DNA from: Berberis thunbergii
Taxonomy: Eukaryota; Streptophyta; Magnoliopsida; Ranunculales; Berberidaceae
DNA length: 64,000 bases
Direction: 5' to 3'
Assembly (NCBI GenBank): GCA_003290165.1
Contig: QNQO01000821.1
Location: forward strand, 363,444 to 427,443
Shown here one piece after another: positions 1 through 11,579 of the stretch. The notes beneath the pieces are model-generated. The model was not told the DNA's origin. It searched no databases and saw nothing but the letters and a program-made list of their open reading frames with translations. The translations under genes were made by a program, and so were the position numbers. Positions within the stretch are counted from its first letter, which is position 1. Every line of letters starts with the position of its first letter.

Positions 1-432
1 GATCTTCTCTCGATCTATCGTATATCACCAATTTCGTCAGGGTTTGCGTTCTTCATCTCTCATCTTCCGAATCGTTCTCACTTTGCTTGTTGAGAATCTT
101 TGTTCACGGTCTCAGATGATCGAACATGGAAAAATCTCGTTCGCTCGGAGCAGATCTCGCGTGTAACGTTTGTCAAAAGCCTTGCTCGAATCGCTCGAAA
201 GTGAAAGCTGGACGTTCGGATGAGGACTAGTTGCCATGTACACCTTCACTGTTCATACAAGCTCGATAATTACTTCATCAACGATTCCTTTGAAAGATCC
301 TTAAGATGTAGTTGTATGTTGTGTGTTGAAGAATTAAAGAGAAGGATCTGAGATGTGTTGAGTGAATGATCTTCAGCTTGAGGAAGACGGGTGAGCTTCG
401 GATGATGAGGATGCCGCAGCAGGGAGCATGCG

Positions 433-520
433 ATGGTGTCTTTGATCGAGTCTGGTAGTGGTGTCGAGATGAAGCCTCTATTTCTGAGTCAGAATCCGAG
501 AGTGATTTTCAGAGAAGATA
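433..520 (+). CDS. possible first coding exon of an unidentified gene
   Basis: The first 540 bases resemble a plant 5' leader: pyrimidine-rich with TCTCTC and CTTC tracts. An ATG at 433 opens a 29-codon frame (starting MVSLIESGSGVEMK) that runs to a good donor, GTGAGT, at 521. The downstream 1.8 kb has no continuation that I can recognise, so a second exon was not found. The peptide matches no family I know. It could be the first exon of a gene with a long first intron, a gene fragment captured by a repeat, or chance. No function is proposed. Confidence 0.25.
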
Positions 521-2335
521 GTGAGTCTTCTTTCATTCTCTTTATGAGTTCCTCTTTTTGAAGTACCCATATCTTTGTTTGTTGATTTTGGTGTGTTTGA
601 TGGCTTACTGGCAATTTAGTGTGTTTAGGGGTTTGATGTTGTGATTGGTATTGTCATCTTAGGGAGGTTTGGATGGATTAAAAATTGGGGTTTTTGGGTT
701 CATTTGAAAATGCTGCTTTGTTTCTTCTCCGGGTTCTTTTGAAAATGTTATTTGAAATTTGAGATTCTCCATCCCTTTCATCTTTACTGTGAGTTTCATT
801 TTCCTCCTTTTTCTGTTATTGCAACATAAATGTTTGATCATCCCTATCGTTTTTTTTTTACTTTATGCATACCATTAAATTGACCTCATAGCAGAGTATT
901 AAATGAGATTGACCTAAGATGATTCTATGCAAAATTGATGATTCTATGCAAACAGTATTGAATGCAGAGTATTCTATATTATAGTTATTGGACTGCCATG
1001 AAAGAGGAAGATTGAACAGTTTTCTCTATCACCCCTATTGATTAACATTTGTAAGGCTGCTCCTATAGAGTACTGAGTTGTTATAACAGGGCTACATAAA
1101 CTAGGGTTGAACATCATCATTATTTTTCTCCATTATTCCCACTGAAAATCTCATTTTTCTTTTTTTATCAACCCTAAATTAGGTTATCTTTTTGGGGATT
1201 TTTCATGTTATGCTTCCTGTTGTTCTTTGAAGTTCTTTCTATATGGTGGGCTTTTAGTTCTTTTATTTTGTTGTTGTTTTCTTTTGGTTATGGAGAATTA
1301 GAGTTGAATGGATATTGCAAAATGTGAGACTAATCTCGCATATTTAGTGATGATTTGGATTGATGAGTTTGATGATTGTGGAAGCCATATTTTGGCTGGG
1401 TGTTGTTTTATTGTAGAAAATTGGACTTGAGTATTACAGGCAAATGGATATGGACTTCTTGGTTTCCTATACGAATGAAGTATAGATCTATTATGAATGA
1501 AGTATAAATCTATAGGTAATAGTTTTTTTTTTTTCAAACAGTGAGCCTGGGGTGTTGTTTAACTCTTGAGAGTAATATCAAAGTGTCACTTATTTGTTTG
1601 GTTATCTTTTGGTTTCTTTGAATGTGGTTTATTTGTTTATTTGATGTCAAGGATATAGGATTGAACCAGTGCTATTGTATTAAACATGTGGAAGTTAGGA
1701 CCTCCCTTTGTGTTTATGCACATTTCTTTTCCATGATTCAACTTCAAAATTTGGTAAAATTGGGTATTAGTTAATATTACATCTATGACAGCATAAATTA
1801 ACAAAACAAAGTCAATGAGATATGATTAGCAGACAATAGCTATGAGATTATTTTTGGAAGTTAGGACCTTGGTTGCATATTTTTTTATCGGCAGCGTTTA
1901 AAAATGGATTCTAATTTGGTGCAAGTGTTTTAAATAAATAAATAAGCTTTTGGGTTTGTGTCTGTGTGCTAAGGATTGGAATGAGATAGTCATCACAATG
2001 TTTACTGGAGTTTTCGCATTAATAGAAGTAACTTAATCAATTTTGCATGTTGAAAGTTATTTAAACCCTTATTTAGTTTAGGTATAGAAGAAAATTTTCT
2101 AGTAATAGATATTGGCTGGAATATAACTTAGCACTTGTTTTAGTTTGAGTATTTGTATGGTTATGTGAATTGGTGTGCATATTGTTTTTCATATGATGCA
2201 AAGAGATGAGATGTGTGAATTGGCAATGTGTCAAATATTATTTGTTCCCCAAGAGAATGGTGGATACTGTGGTTGATTTATTTATGGTTGACAAAGTATC
2301 ACCATAAAAGAGTTTTGAGTTTTAGTTTTTTTTTA
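521..2335. other. no gene recognised
   Basis: This is AT-rich sequence with T-runs and no supported coding frame on either strand. Short open frames here have no domain or motif. If 433-520 is a real exon, this would be its first intron. Confidence 0.5.
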
Positions 2336-3295
2336 TGCTCTTTTCCACAACTCCGAGAAAAAAAAATGTGAAAAGAAAAGAAATTGTTTGTATACAGACT
2401 TGCTTGTATACGCGTGATATGATTATGGGTATGCAGACTTGCTTGCAAATCGGTGCACCGTTCCATGTGAGTTAGGTTGTACGTGTAGATTTAGAAATAA
2501 TATTTGTCATGGATCGGACTTCAGGTGTGATGACATGTTCCTCGAGGTGGCACCCCACTTGGAACATGTACGCTCCGAGTGGTTTCGAAGGCAAGGGAGG
2601 CACACTTGGGTGAGGTGTGTTCGTCACAGGAGGAGAGTGCGATTGTGGAAAAGAAGCGAGATTTTTTTTTTTTGTATGTGCATGATTACCTTAAAGGAAG
2701 AAAATAAATGCTCATTCAACCATTGAATGAGAACTACATGTCTTCCTAAAGGTAGAGAAATGTGTTTTGTTAATATTTCAATAATAGTCTAATATGATTA
2801 TGAATTGTATAGTTGTTGCATTTATGAGGATTGATAACTCATAAATTTTATTTATTAGTAAAAAATAATGCATATTTATTTATTAGGATGATAACACCAT
2901 TGCCTCATTGAGGAACTACCTGATGGTGTGGTTATTTATTGTTTGGTTTATTTTAATGTTGTCATGTGCGTATTTATTGATTTTGGGATGAAGATTTCTC
3001 ACACCAGCTTTATTGCTGACCCGAGTGAGCTTTTGCTTCTTGGGTACATTCCTTTTGGAATGTAGCTGATTAGCCTTTCAGGTTTAGAGATTTTGAGCTA
3101 CGTTACTGGAATTATGCTAGTGAGCTAGCCACGTCAGTCTTTCGGGTTAGATTTTTATTTGTTTCAGATGTTTAGTTGTTGTTGCTATTTGTTTCTGTGT
3201 TATTATTGAATTCTCACGTCCCGAGTTTTGGGGGAAACAGATAATCCTAAGTGGATTTTGGGATTTTCCTTTCCTTCGAAAATCGGGGCGTGACA
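2336..3295 (+). repeat. LTR-like dispersed repeat, copy 1
   Basis: This unit aligns with 4161-5091 along its length. Shared blocks include the start TG(C/T)TCTTTTYCCACAACTC, a ~250-bp conserved core at ~2395-2660 containing AGGCACACTTGGGTGAGG, the block CTCATTC...GAATGAGAACTAC, TTCTCACACCA, and the end AATCGGGGCGTGACA. Both copies begin TG and end CA, as LTRs do, but no primer-binding site, polypurine tract or gag/pol was found next to either. I read the pair as solo or non-autonomous LTR-like repeats. The coding-looking frame at 2439-2726 lies wholly inside this repeat and is not a gene. Confidence 0.6.
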
Positions 3296-3590
3296 GATCG
3301 ACCCGTACTTGTCGTTGTTTACCAGTTAGGCGTCGTGCACTTGCGGTTATTACAAGTGGGTTAAATTAACCTATTAATTTAGGTTAGTTAAATCCGCATC
3401 ACAAACCCCACTGAAGACATCTTCCCTGAATACTGACAAGAGAACCTGTTGGTAATGTATTGAGTAAGATGATTGTGCGAGCCACTAGTGTGAATTTGTA
3501 GGCACTTTTGCAGTCTTAGTAAGCAAGTTGTATGTGATTGTTGACTGATTTTATTCGTTTCAAAGGTGATGGGTTCTTTCCATTTTTCTC

Positions 3591-3818
3591 CATTGATGGT
3601 GATGTATCTGTAAGAGAAGGGTTTATTTTTATTTTTTTTGTTATTAACATCTGGAAGAGAAAAAGATGGGAAGGGTTCCTTTCATTTTTCTTTTATTGAT
3701 GGTGATTCCATTTTTCTTCATTGATGGTGATGTATCTATAAGAGAATGGTTGATTTTTTTGTGATTGACATCTGGAAGAGAGAAAAATGGGAAGGGTTCT
3801 TTCATTTTCTTTATTGAT
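3591..3818 (+). repeat. two-unit tandem repeat, period ~128 bp
   Basis: The segment starting CATTGATGGTGATGTATCT at 3591 is repeated from 3719, each followed by AAGAGAA, ACATCTGGAAGAGA and GGGAAGGGTTC at matching spacing. A third partial copy (TTTATTGATGGT...) follows near 3810 and again near 3930. No gene is seen in the surrounding 3296-4160 spacer between the two LTR-like repeats. Confidence 0.7.
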
Positions 3819-4160
3819 GGTGATGGGTTTTAATGAAAGATGGTTCTTTATTGATTTTTCATTTTGTAATGAATTTTCGTTTTAATGAATTGCAGAAATC
3901 ATTAATGAATTAAAGATGTGACGGGTTTCTTTATTGATGGTCATGTGGAAGAGACAAAAGATGTCATTCCATAAGTCATAACCCATGCATTTTAAAACAT
4001 TGACTATGTTACAATATTAAAACAGTGATCATGTTGTATGGTTATAATGTTATGAATAGAACCGTGGTAATGTTTTATGTATATGGTTCTTGTAGTGGGA
4101 CTTTGATGTGATGTTAATTGGTTTGAAAAAAATAATGGCTCAAATAAAATACTTGGTAAA

Positions 4161-5091
4161 TGTTCTTTTTCCACAACTCTGAAAAAAAAATTTATTTTGT
4201 GTACAGACTTGCTTGTATACGTGTGATAGAATTATGGGTATGCAGACTGCTTGCATATCGATGCACCGTTTCATGTGAGTTCGGTTGTACGTGTAGATTT
4301 AGGAAGAATACTTGTCAGTGATAGAACTTCAGGTGAGATGACATGACACTCGAGGTGGCACCCTACTTGGATCATGTACGCTCCGAATGGCTTCGATGGC
4401 AAGGGAGGCACACTTGGGTGAGGTGTGTTCGGCATAGGAGGAGGGTGCGATTGTGGAAAAGAAGCCAAGAACTAGAAAACAAAAACAAACATAAAAATTA
4501 AATAAAACCATGGAATTGAGCATGCTATGAAAATGTGTATAGATTATTTTAGCTTGTACTAGGTTAGCCTTGAGGGAATAAACTAACAGCTCATTCGAAT
4601 CTCGAATGAGAACTACCTGTCTTCCTTAAGGTGAAATTTGCATTTTGTCATTTTATATTTAATTGTCTGGATTTGTAAGTTTTCTCACACCACTATGATT
4701 ATACTGACCCAGATTTTGTATTGTTTTACAAATTGGGGTACATTCTTCATGAGCGTAGCCCCAGAGAACCATCAGGGTTAATTGGAGCGTAAGAAATGAT
4801 AGTAGTTGCGTGGCGATAGCTGAGGAGGCTACACGGTTTTTTTTTAATCTTTATTATTATTATTCCTAAGTAATCAGATGTAGGGTTTAGATATAAATGC
4901 TTAGTTTTTGTCAGATACTTATTTAGGGAATTGGTTATTGTAATTTTCATTTATTCGTTGTGGACCTCATTTTTAAAGAAAGCTTATTAGTCGTTTTCTA
5001 CCTTATGACTGTACCATTTAATGTGTTCCTGTCATGGCTTGATTTTTGGACAATCTATTTATTTATGTTGTTCAAAAATCGGGGCGTGACA
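4161..5091 (+). repeat. LTR-like dispersed repeat, copy 2
   Basis: This is the second copy of the unit at 2336-3295, in the same orientation. It starts TGTTCTTTTTCCACAACTC and ends AATCGGGGCGTGACA. Divergence from copy 1 is visible throughout, roughly 10-20% by eye in the core and higher elsewhere. The 5-bp flanks do not form a clear target-site duplication. Confidence 0.6.
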
Positions 5092-5239
5092 TATATTATC
5101 TGTTAGGTTACCCTTTCAATTTCAAACTTAAAGCGTTAACCGGATTGACGTTAATAGAGCTCATTGTAATATGTTTGAAGGATGATCTCTTGATATTTTT
5201 TCTCCTTTTTCTATAACCTTTTTTGTAGCAATGTATAAT

Positions 5240-7280
5240 GTAAGTGAGAGCTTGCACTGGAAAATTACACTAGCGACTGATATGACTAGTTCATAAGTTC
5301 TCTCACAAGCTGGAAGACGATGATGATCAAATTTATGATGAATTCAATTCCTATCTATGCCATGCAAACTTTTCCTCTTCCCACAATAATCATTAGGTTG
5401 GACACTATAGCCAGAAATTTTTGGTGGAAAGGATCTGAAAACAGCAAAGCCAAACACCTTTGTCTTTGGCATCAAATCATCCACCCCAGACATCTCGGTG
5501 GTTTGAATATCCCGACATCCCGTAATCAAAATCTCGCTTTAATGCCCAAAAACATTTGGAACGCAATCTCCATGCCTTCGAACCCCCGTACTTGGCAGCT
5601 TAAGAGCCTATATTGGTTCAACAAGAGCCTCTTTCAAATTTCAGGCTCACCATCAATAACATCTTTTGCATGGAGAGGCAATCTCAATGTCCTCAAAAAA
5701 TGAAGAGTTTTATCTTATGGCAGATTCGATGAGGCAACACGATTAATCTTTGGACAGACTGTTGGGTCAAACCTGGATTCATTTTAGATGAATGTCGTGA
5801 GTTATTCACAGGTGCATTTGACACTCTCCCTTCCCATATTCACAACTTATGGACTACGAACCATAACAATATCCCCCATTGGAACCCTGACCTCATTCTA
5901 ACCATCTTCCCACAGCTTGTGGCCATGGATATCTTGGACATCATTATCAGACTCACGGAAGAATCAGATAAACTTATCTGGATCTTCGACAATAGAGGAA
6001 CCTTCTCAGTGAAGAGTGCAACCAAAACATTTTCGACTGACTCACTAGCCCCAGCTTCCTCAAACCACACCTTACCAGGTTTGACCCCCAAGCTACTCCG
6101 AGAACTTTGGTGAATAAAAAGCACCAATTAGTGCCATCTTTACCCTCTGGAAGGCCACTCAAAACCTGTTCCCTACCATGACAAATCTACAACGGGTCCA
6201 CGTGCCTACGAATAACTGTTGTATCTTATGTCACCACCATCACGAGGATACCTTACATCTCTTCTTCTTATGCCCAATCATTGTTCATATTTGGCAACTC
6301 TCCCCAATCCCAATCAACTGGCCTACGGTAACACTTTCATCTCAAAGTGTAGACAACATCATCACTTTCATGTGGGCGACAACTAGTGCTTATACCCATT
6401 CAAAAGAGGAAATGTTATCCCAGTTCACCGCTGTAATTCAAACTATCTGACACACACGTAACAATATCATCTTCAAGAAATCTCGTTTCACAATCTCTAA
6501 TTTCATCGGAGCTTTAAAAAAAACATGGTTGAATTGGAGAAACCATGGTTCACCATCCCATCCCACAGTCACCATCCTATATCCCCAGATATGATTTATC
6601 AAGTTCTAGCAAATGTTGTCACCGACAAAATTCCCCCAATATGCACCGAACCAACTCAGCCCCCAATCACATTGTCACAAGAAATCCTAACAACCTGATA
6701 AATGAGGCTCAACCCAACCGCTTGACAATGATTCATGCCCAATTACAAGCCATTCAACATCATAGTCTCAACCATTTACACCCCAACCTCCACCACAGAC
6801 CTACTTGTTTGTCACAGGGTATGATTATAGTTTCTTATGATGCCAGTTTCTATGCCTCTTTACAGAAAATGAGCAATTGGCATTCTAGCAGTAGACGACA
6901 GCGACAATGTACTCACTAAGGTGGCTTCAGTGATATCTGGAAGAGTTTTGGACAGCACCATGGTAGAGTGCCATGCAGCAGAGGCGACACTTTTGCTGAT
7001 CCAATCGCGCCAATGGAGGACAGGTTTTTTGTTAGGTGACTCTGGTTCGCTTAATACTCTTTTTAATGAAGCAAATCAGGACGAGCGCTCTAATACACGA
7101 TGGATGTGGAAACCTTTGCTTAGTAGTATAAAAACATTTACTTATTGTCAATGGTAACTGGTATTGTAATTATATTCCCCGAGAGCTAAACTATGGAGCT
7201 CATGAACTTGCCTCAAGTACTGAAAGTAACATTAAGTCTTTTGATTAATATATCTAGTTATAAGCATTAACAAAAAAAAA
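5240..7280 (+). mobile_element. 5'-truncated L1-type LINE (ORF2 C-terminal half)
   Basis: Broken frames on the + strand give, in order, the late reverse-transcriptase region of plant L1 elements (LSQAG, then IPIYAMQTFPLP and ARNFWWKG), a zf-RVT-like segment with CILCHHHHEDTLHLFF, and an RNase H-like region (SYDASF, later VECHAAEATLLLIQSRQW). The element ends in an A-run at ~7271-7279. The endonuclease, the catalytic RT core and ORF1 are absent, so it was 5'-truncated on insertion. Stop codons and frameshifts make it inactive. Confidence 0.85.
5300..7157 (+). pseudogene. LINE ORF2 remnant (RT tail, zf-RVT, RNase H)
   Basis: Coding segments lie at about 5300-5702, 5919-6113, 6178-6450, 6545-6919 and 6921-7157, shifting frame between them. 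The region has the plant-L1 order RT thumb, zinc-binding reverse-transcriptase domain, then RNase H. In the RNase H part the first aspartate sits in SYDASF and the glutamate equivalent in VECHAAEAT. A frame change near 6890-6925 separates the two. An intact ORF2 would be over 1,200 residues. Only about the last 600 are represented, so no enzyme can be made. Confidence 0.8.
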
Positions 7281-7420
7281 GGTTGCCTTAAAATGTTACA
7301 TCGGATCTGCTTAGATAATGAAAGTTGCCTTTGCTTCTAGCCCTTAGGAAGCTTCAAATTGTACTCTTTTGGCATTTTAGCATGCTTCTTTTCAAAGCAA
7401 TCATAAGGTAGTCACTTTTT

Positions 7421-7778
7421 GACACCGCCACCCCTAAAATATTTTATTTTTATGGACCTACCATGTGACTCCACCACTATTAAATGATTTTTCCCCTTTC
7501 TCTCTCTTCCTCTCCATCTCTGTTTTCTTCCCCCTCCGAGATCAACAATACATCAGTTGTTGCGTAGCTGTCAACCAACCCTCGCCTCACCTTTTTTTTT
7601 TAAAATTATCTTCTATTTTCAACAGAAGAACAACAATGTGGTTGTCAGTTGATGCCTCGCCTTGCTGTTGGCCGACACATCACTGCCTGGAACGGGAGAA
7701 AACAAGGGAGGATGAGAGAAATAGGGCAGTAGCAATACGATGCTAGTACTTCTCTTTAAAGGAAAAAATGGTGGTGTC
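7421..7778. repeat. possible MITE with short inverted ends
   Basis: GACACCGCCACC at 7421 is mirrored by GGTGGTGTC at 7770-7778, about 350 bp apart. The interior is CT-rich and non-coding. No convincing target-site duplication was found, so this is a weak call. The rest of 7281-8062 shows nothing recognisable. Confidence 0.25.
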
Positions 7779-8065
7779 ATTAAGCAGATAATAGTGTTAA
7801 AAAGTTTAAACGGTAGTAACAAAAAGTCATTGTCTTTCATAATCCAACTTCTCTAGGACGTACCTTTGGAAAACAAACGAACAAAATAAATAAATCGTAA
7901 GAATAATTGTGCTGTAGAACTTAACAATATAAATTTATGCATTTAAAATTTTTAAATTATACATTAAAAATATCATTTTATAGTGTCATACATCACTCAC
8001 ATTAATACTAAAATATATATTTAAAAATTCAAATTTTCAGAGATATTCCTATACAGGAATTCTAA

Positions 8066-8229
8066 ATGTCGAGGAAACAGGCGAGGAAATGGGCGAGGAA
8101 CTCCACGTGGCGGGGTGGGAACCGTCTACCCCGCTCGGGATGCACACACCAAAACGACGATACGCATTCCGAGCAGGGTGAACAGTCCCCACCCCGCCAC
8201 GTGGTTTTCCTCGCCCGTTTCCTCGACAT
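8066..8229. mobile_element. foldback MITE (Harbinger/Tourist-like, TAA duplication)
   Basis: The two ends are long imperfect inverted repeats. ATGTCGAGGAAAC, GGCGAGGAA, CCACGTGGCGGGGTGGG on the left are mirrored by CCCACCCCGCCACGTGG, TTCCTCGCCCGTTTCCTCGACAT on the right. The element is flanked by TAA at 8063-8065 and 8230-8232, the duplication expected of PIF/Harbinger elements. At 164 bp it has no coding capacity. Each arm carries a CACGTG core. Its position ~260 bp upstream of the DUF538 start codon places it in that gene's promoter region. A related fragment occurs at ~15738-15760. Confidence 0.8.
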
Positions 8230-8370
8230 TAAGAATCACTCATTCCTATAACTCCAAAAAATAAAAAAATATCTCATGAAATTTCAACATATCTCGATTA
8301 GATCTCCACCGTGTATTGGCAAAAACTCAACGAAAACTTCCGCAACAACTCGTGACCTATACATAGCCAT

Positions 8371-8386
8371 CACGTGCAGGCACGTG
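8371..8386. promoter_or_regulatory. paired G-boxes upstream of the DUF538 gene
   Basis: CACGTG occurs at 8371 and again at 8381, spaced 10 bp (one helical turn). G-boxes bind bZIP and bHLH factors in plants, and ABA-responsive promoters often carry pairs. The pair lies 105-120 bp upstream of the start codon at 8492. The function is inferred from position. Confidence 0.5.
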
Positions 8387-8491
8387 CCTTCTCTGTTTCC
8401 CAAAGCGATAACAACTTCACCAGACTACAGAGAGATAAAAGAGGTTTCGATCGATTTGCTCTCTCTTAACACAGAGACTCCAAACCCCACA

Positions 8492-9010
8492 ATGTCTCTG
8501 TTTCTCTTCTTCCTCTTCTTCTTCTCCACAATCTCCCTGACATCGTTACTAACGCCGGCAACCGCCATTACCATCCACAACCAATCCGCCTACGAAGCCC
8601 TTCAAGGCTACGGGTTCCCAAAGGGAATCCTCCCCAAAGGGGTGAAAGGGTACGATTTAGACCCCAAAACAGGAAAGTTCTCGGCCTATTTGAGCGACAA
8701 CAGTTGCAGTTTCGCTCTTGAAGACTCATACCAGCTCAAATACCAATCCACCATAAAGGGTTCAATCTCCCATGGCAGGTTAAACGATCTACAAGGGGTG
8801 AGCGTGAAGGTTCTCTTCTTTTGGTTCAACATTGTGGAAGTTGTTCGAAGTGGGGATGATCTCGAGTTCTCGGTGGGTATTGCTTCGGCTAATTTCCCTG
8901 TGGATAACTTCGAGGAATGCCCGCAATGTGGGTGTGGCTTGGATTGCAATCATTTGCTTCAAGTAAGAAAGATTGGGAAAACCCAAACCCCCTTTGTTGA
9001 TTCTTTTTAG
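8492..9010 (+). CDS. DUF538 family protein, putatively secreted
   Basis: This is a single-exon frame of 172 residues. Residues 1-25 form a hydrophobic signal peptide (MSLFLFFLFFF... ending near PATA). The rest is a DUF538 domain: ITIHNQSAYEALQGYGFPKGILPKGVKGYDLD near the start, then a beta-rich section with KVLFFWFNIVEV, and a C-terminal cysteine cluster CPQCGCGLDC at about residues 143-152. Length and order match typical plant DUF538 proteins. The domain's biochemical role is not established; members have been linked to stress and pathogen responses. The ATG at 8492 is chosen because it begins the signal peptide; the frame stays open upstream but that part looks like leader sequence. The upstream region has paired G-boxes and a MITE. 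Confidence 0.92.
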   Translation: MSLFLFFLFFFSTISLTSLLTPATAITIHNQSAYEALQGYGFPKGILPKGVKGYDLDPKTGKFSAYLSDNSCSFALEDSYQLKYQSTIKGSISHGRLNDLQGVSVKVLFFWFNIVEVVRSGDDLEFSVGIASANFPVDNFEECPQCGCGLDCNHLLQVRKIGKTQTPFVDSF

Positions 9011-11579
9011 AGAGTTTGTTGAATTTGTCGAATTGGGTTGTTTTGTTTTTAGATTATATACATTGGGTTGTTCTGTTTTTAGATTTTATACACTGGGTTC
9101 TGATTGTTTAATTGAAAATGTTTGTGTAAATTGTTTCAAAGAATTCAAACAAATTGGTGAAGTTTTGTGGAATTATATAATTTGGTTACTGAAAACCCTT
9201 TTCTTGTGTTTTTGTGTTCATTTGCGTGTTTGATGACACAAAGCAACAGAAATTGTTCGAGTTGGTAAACAGCCTGTTTGGTGCATTATTGATCTTCTTT
9301 TTAGTGTGATATGAGCCACAAAAGAAAGTAGGTTGATTGTTAGTTGGATGTTGGTTGGGAATGGTGGGATCATAAAGGTCATAGTTGGGAATGGTTATTG
9401 GAATACTTATCGCTTATCAAGGGAGTTGTTTTTGGGAAAGATTTTCACGAGGGATAACCATTTAGAAGTTGTCTCTTCACTATTCCGGCAAGCGTGTAGT
9501 GAAATGAGTGTGAAGCAATTGAAGAGATCAATCGGGTAGTTCAAATTCATCAGGAACTAAAACTTTGATCATGGGTAATTGATTAAATTCCAATTCAATG
9601 TTGGATGAAGAAACGACCTAGCCTCAACTACTAGTCAAGGAAAATTTTGAAAAAAAAAAAACCAACTTAGGGCATACTCTACAGCAAGGCAGGGGGATTT
9701 GAACCCCTATGAAATTCTCTCTTAGATGGTTGTATGGCTTATACTTATAGGCTTGAAGTACAGAAAGCATTTCAAAGAGGTGAAAGGGGATTGCATGAGA
9801 GGATTATGGACATCAAGGATCTTTATGATAATGCTGAATATTCAGGATTGATTACACAAGGGAAGAATCCAAGAAGAATAAAATTTGGTACCTGTTGGAC
9901 TAGTAGCAAACGTGTCAGTTAGTCATGCAATGCAGAAGGAAGGGAAAAGGGACCAATTCCGCAAAAGGTGCCAAATGTCACGTATCTAATTACGAGGGGT
10001 TGGAGGACGCAAACTTTGATGGCTACCTCCTCTTGAGGTGTCCTGCTATTGATAAAAAGGATGGCTTTATGATATCTAAGTCATTGACCAATGTGTGCCC
10101 ATCACTCGTTTTTTAAAGTGCAATTTTTTTGGTGGAGGTAGAATGTGTTTTGCTGCAACTCCTTGAGAAGGAATCCTTGGAATGATTTGAGTAAGATACA
10201 GGATGGGTTTGAAGAATCATATAATTTCCCTGTCCAAATTAGATTCTCAAGGTTGTAGAGATTCCTGCTAGTGTTATGGGTATGGCAGGAAACCAAACAA
10301 ATGATGGTTAGAAACCAAAGCAGGACTTGAATTCACTAGTTGGGGAAACAGTGATAAACAAAGTATCTGGATGGATCTATGGTGAAGGTTTGGGTTCTAG
10401 CTTTCGAGGGTGTCTAACACTTGCTGGATCACGAAAGGCTCAAAATAAATTGAGGGGATTACTGATTAAGAACCCCAGATTTGGACTTGGTGGATCATCG
10501 GCACAGATGGTTAGAGCCTGAAGTAGTAGATGGCATCACTGTAGTGTTTCATATCAAGGTAGAGCACATGAAGAAGTAGCCTGACTTCTCACCAAGGTGG
10601 AGAGAAAAATGGCTAGATTTGCAACTGGAATCAAACCAACTTGCACCTTGTATGTTTTCAGTCAATGACAGAGAGTGTAGCCTTGTAGGATTGATCCAAG
10701 GCATGTTAGCATTGATCCAGACGTATACAAATTGTGTAAGGAGCCACTTTTTTCTTAATCTCAGATTGGAGCTCCAATTTGTGTTATGATTTTTTTAGGA
10801 CTTCTTTCCTAATTATTCTAGGTTTTGTTTGTCTATTTATGTGGTGGTCACCCCTACAGATTATGGTCTTGTGAAAGGTGATAATTGAAGAGAAAAGGCT
10901 CTAATCTCTTGTCCGGCTTCTCTTGTTGGTTCTTCTTTGTGAGGAGGCGAGAGTTGTCCTTTGTATCCAAAAGGAGCAACATCACCTTTGGGGGGCACCT
11001 AATCCAAGTTGGGAATTCATACTGTCCTTGTGAAGGTTGTATTTGAGATCAGAAACCCACTGGCTGACCAGTTGCATAATATAATATTGCAAAGCAGGCA
11101 TTTATCTAGTTATCCCGATGATGTCCCTGAGTCGTTGTTGCGGTACATTGTGTTGCTAGGGTAGTAGCAAACCGTTGATATGAATATGATTTCCCCAAAT
11201 GTTCTCTATTTTGCTGTGGGTAATGCGAGAAGATATTGATATAGAGCTTCTATGTAACATTTGGAAATATCCTTATACCCGAGAAACTCTAGACCTATAT
11301 GGAAAATTATTCCACTCCTCGTGCAAGATCACGCCGTACAAAGAGATGGTCTTTTAGAGTAGTACACATGCATAATACATTAGCTTAAAATGAAGCACCA
11401 TGGGCAGAGTTTGAAACGTGAACTGTTTGAGATTTAAATAAGGCAATTTTGCATTGTTTAGGCCAACATCTCGCACCATTTAAATAAACCAGCACCTGAT
11501 GCTATTCTCTTCTTGGGCTCATGTCTGTCATATTTTATAGCGTAGTAACTCTCTCCCATGTCTGTCTAAGCCCAGACAT
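9011..11579. other. no confident gene; scattered short open frames
   Basis: The first ~300 bp is probably the 3' untranslated region of the DUF538 gene. Open frames at ~9734-9922 (starting MAYTYRLEVQKAFQRGERG), 9925-10116 and 10327-10521 have a coding-like residue mix but I recognise no family and they do not join through clear splice sites. They may be a decayed gene or element. Nothing else is supported. Confidence 0.35.

Noticed and set aside
2439..2726. 95-residue open frame on +
   Set aside because: It lies wholly in a dispersed repeat whose second copy (4190-4470) does not keep the frame.
3296..4160. Internal domain of an LTR retrotransposon between the two LTR-like repeats
   Set aside because: No primer-binding site next to either repeat on either strand, no polypurine tract, no coding; only a tandem repeat.
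8066..8251. Small basic protein frame
   Set aside because: It coincides with the foldback MITE, and its sequence is set by the inverted repeats.
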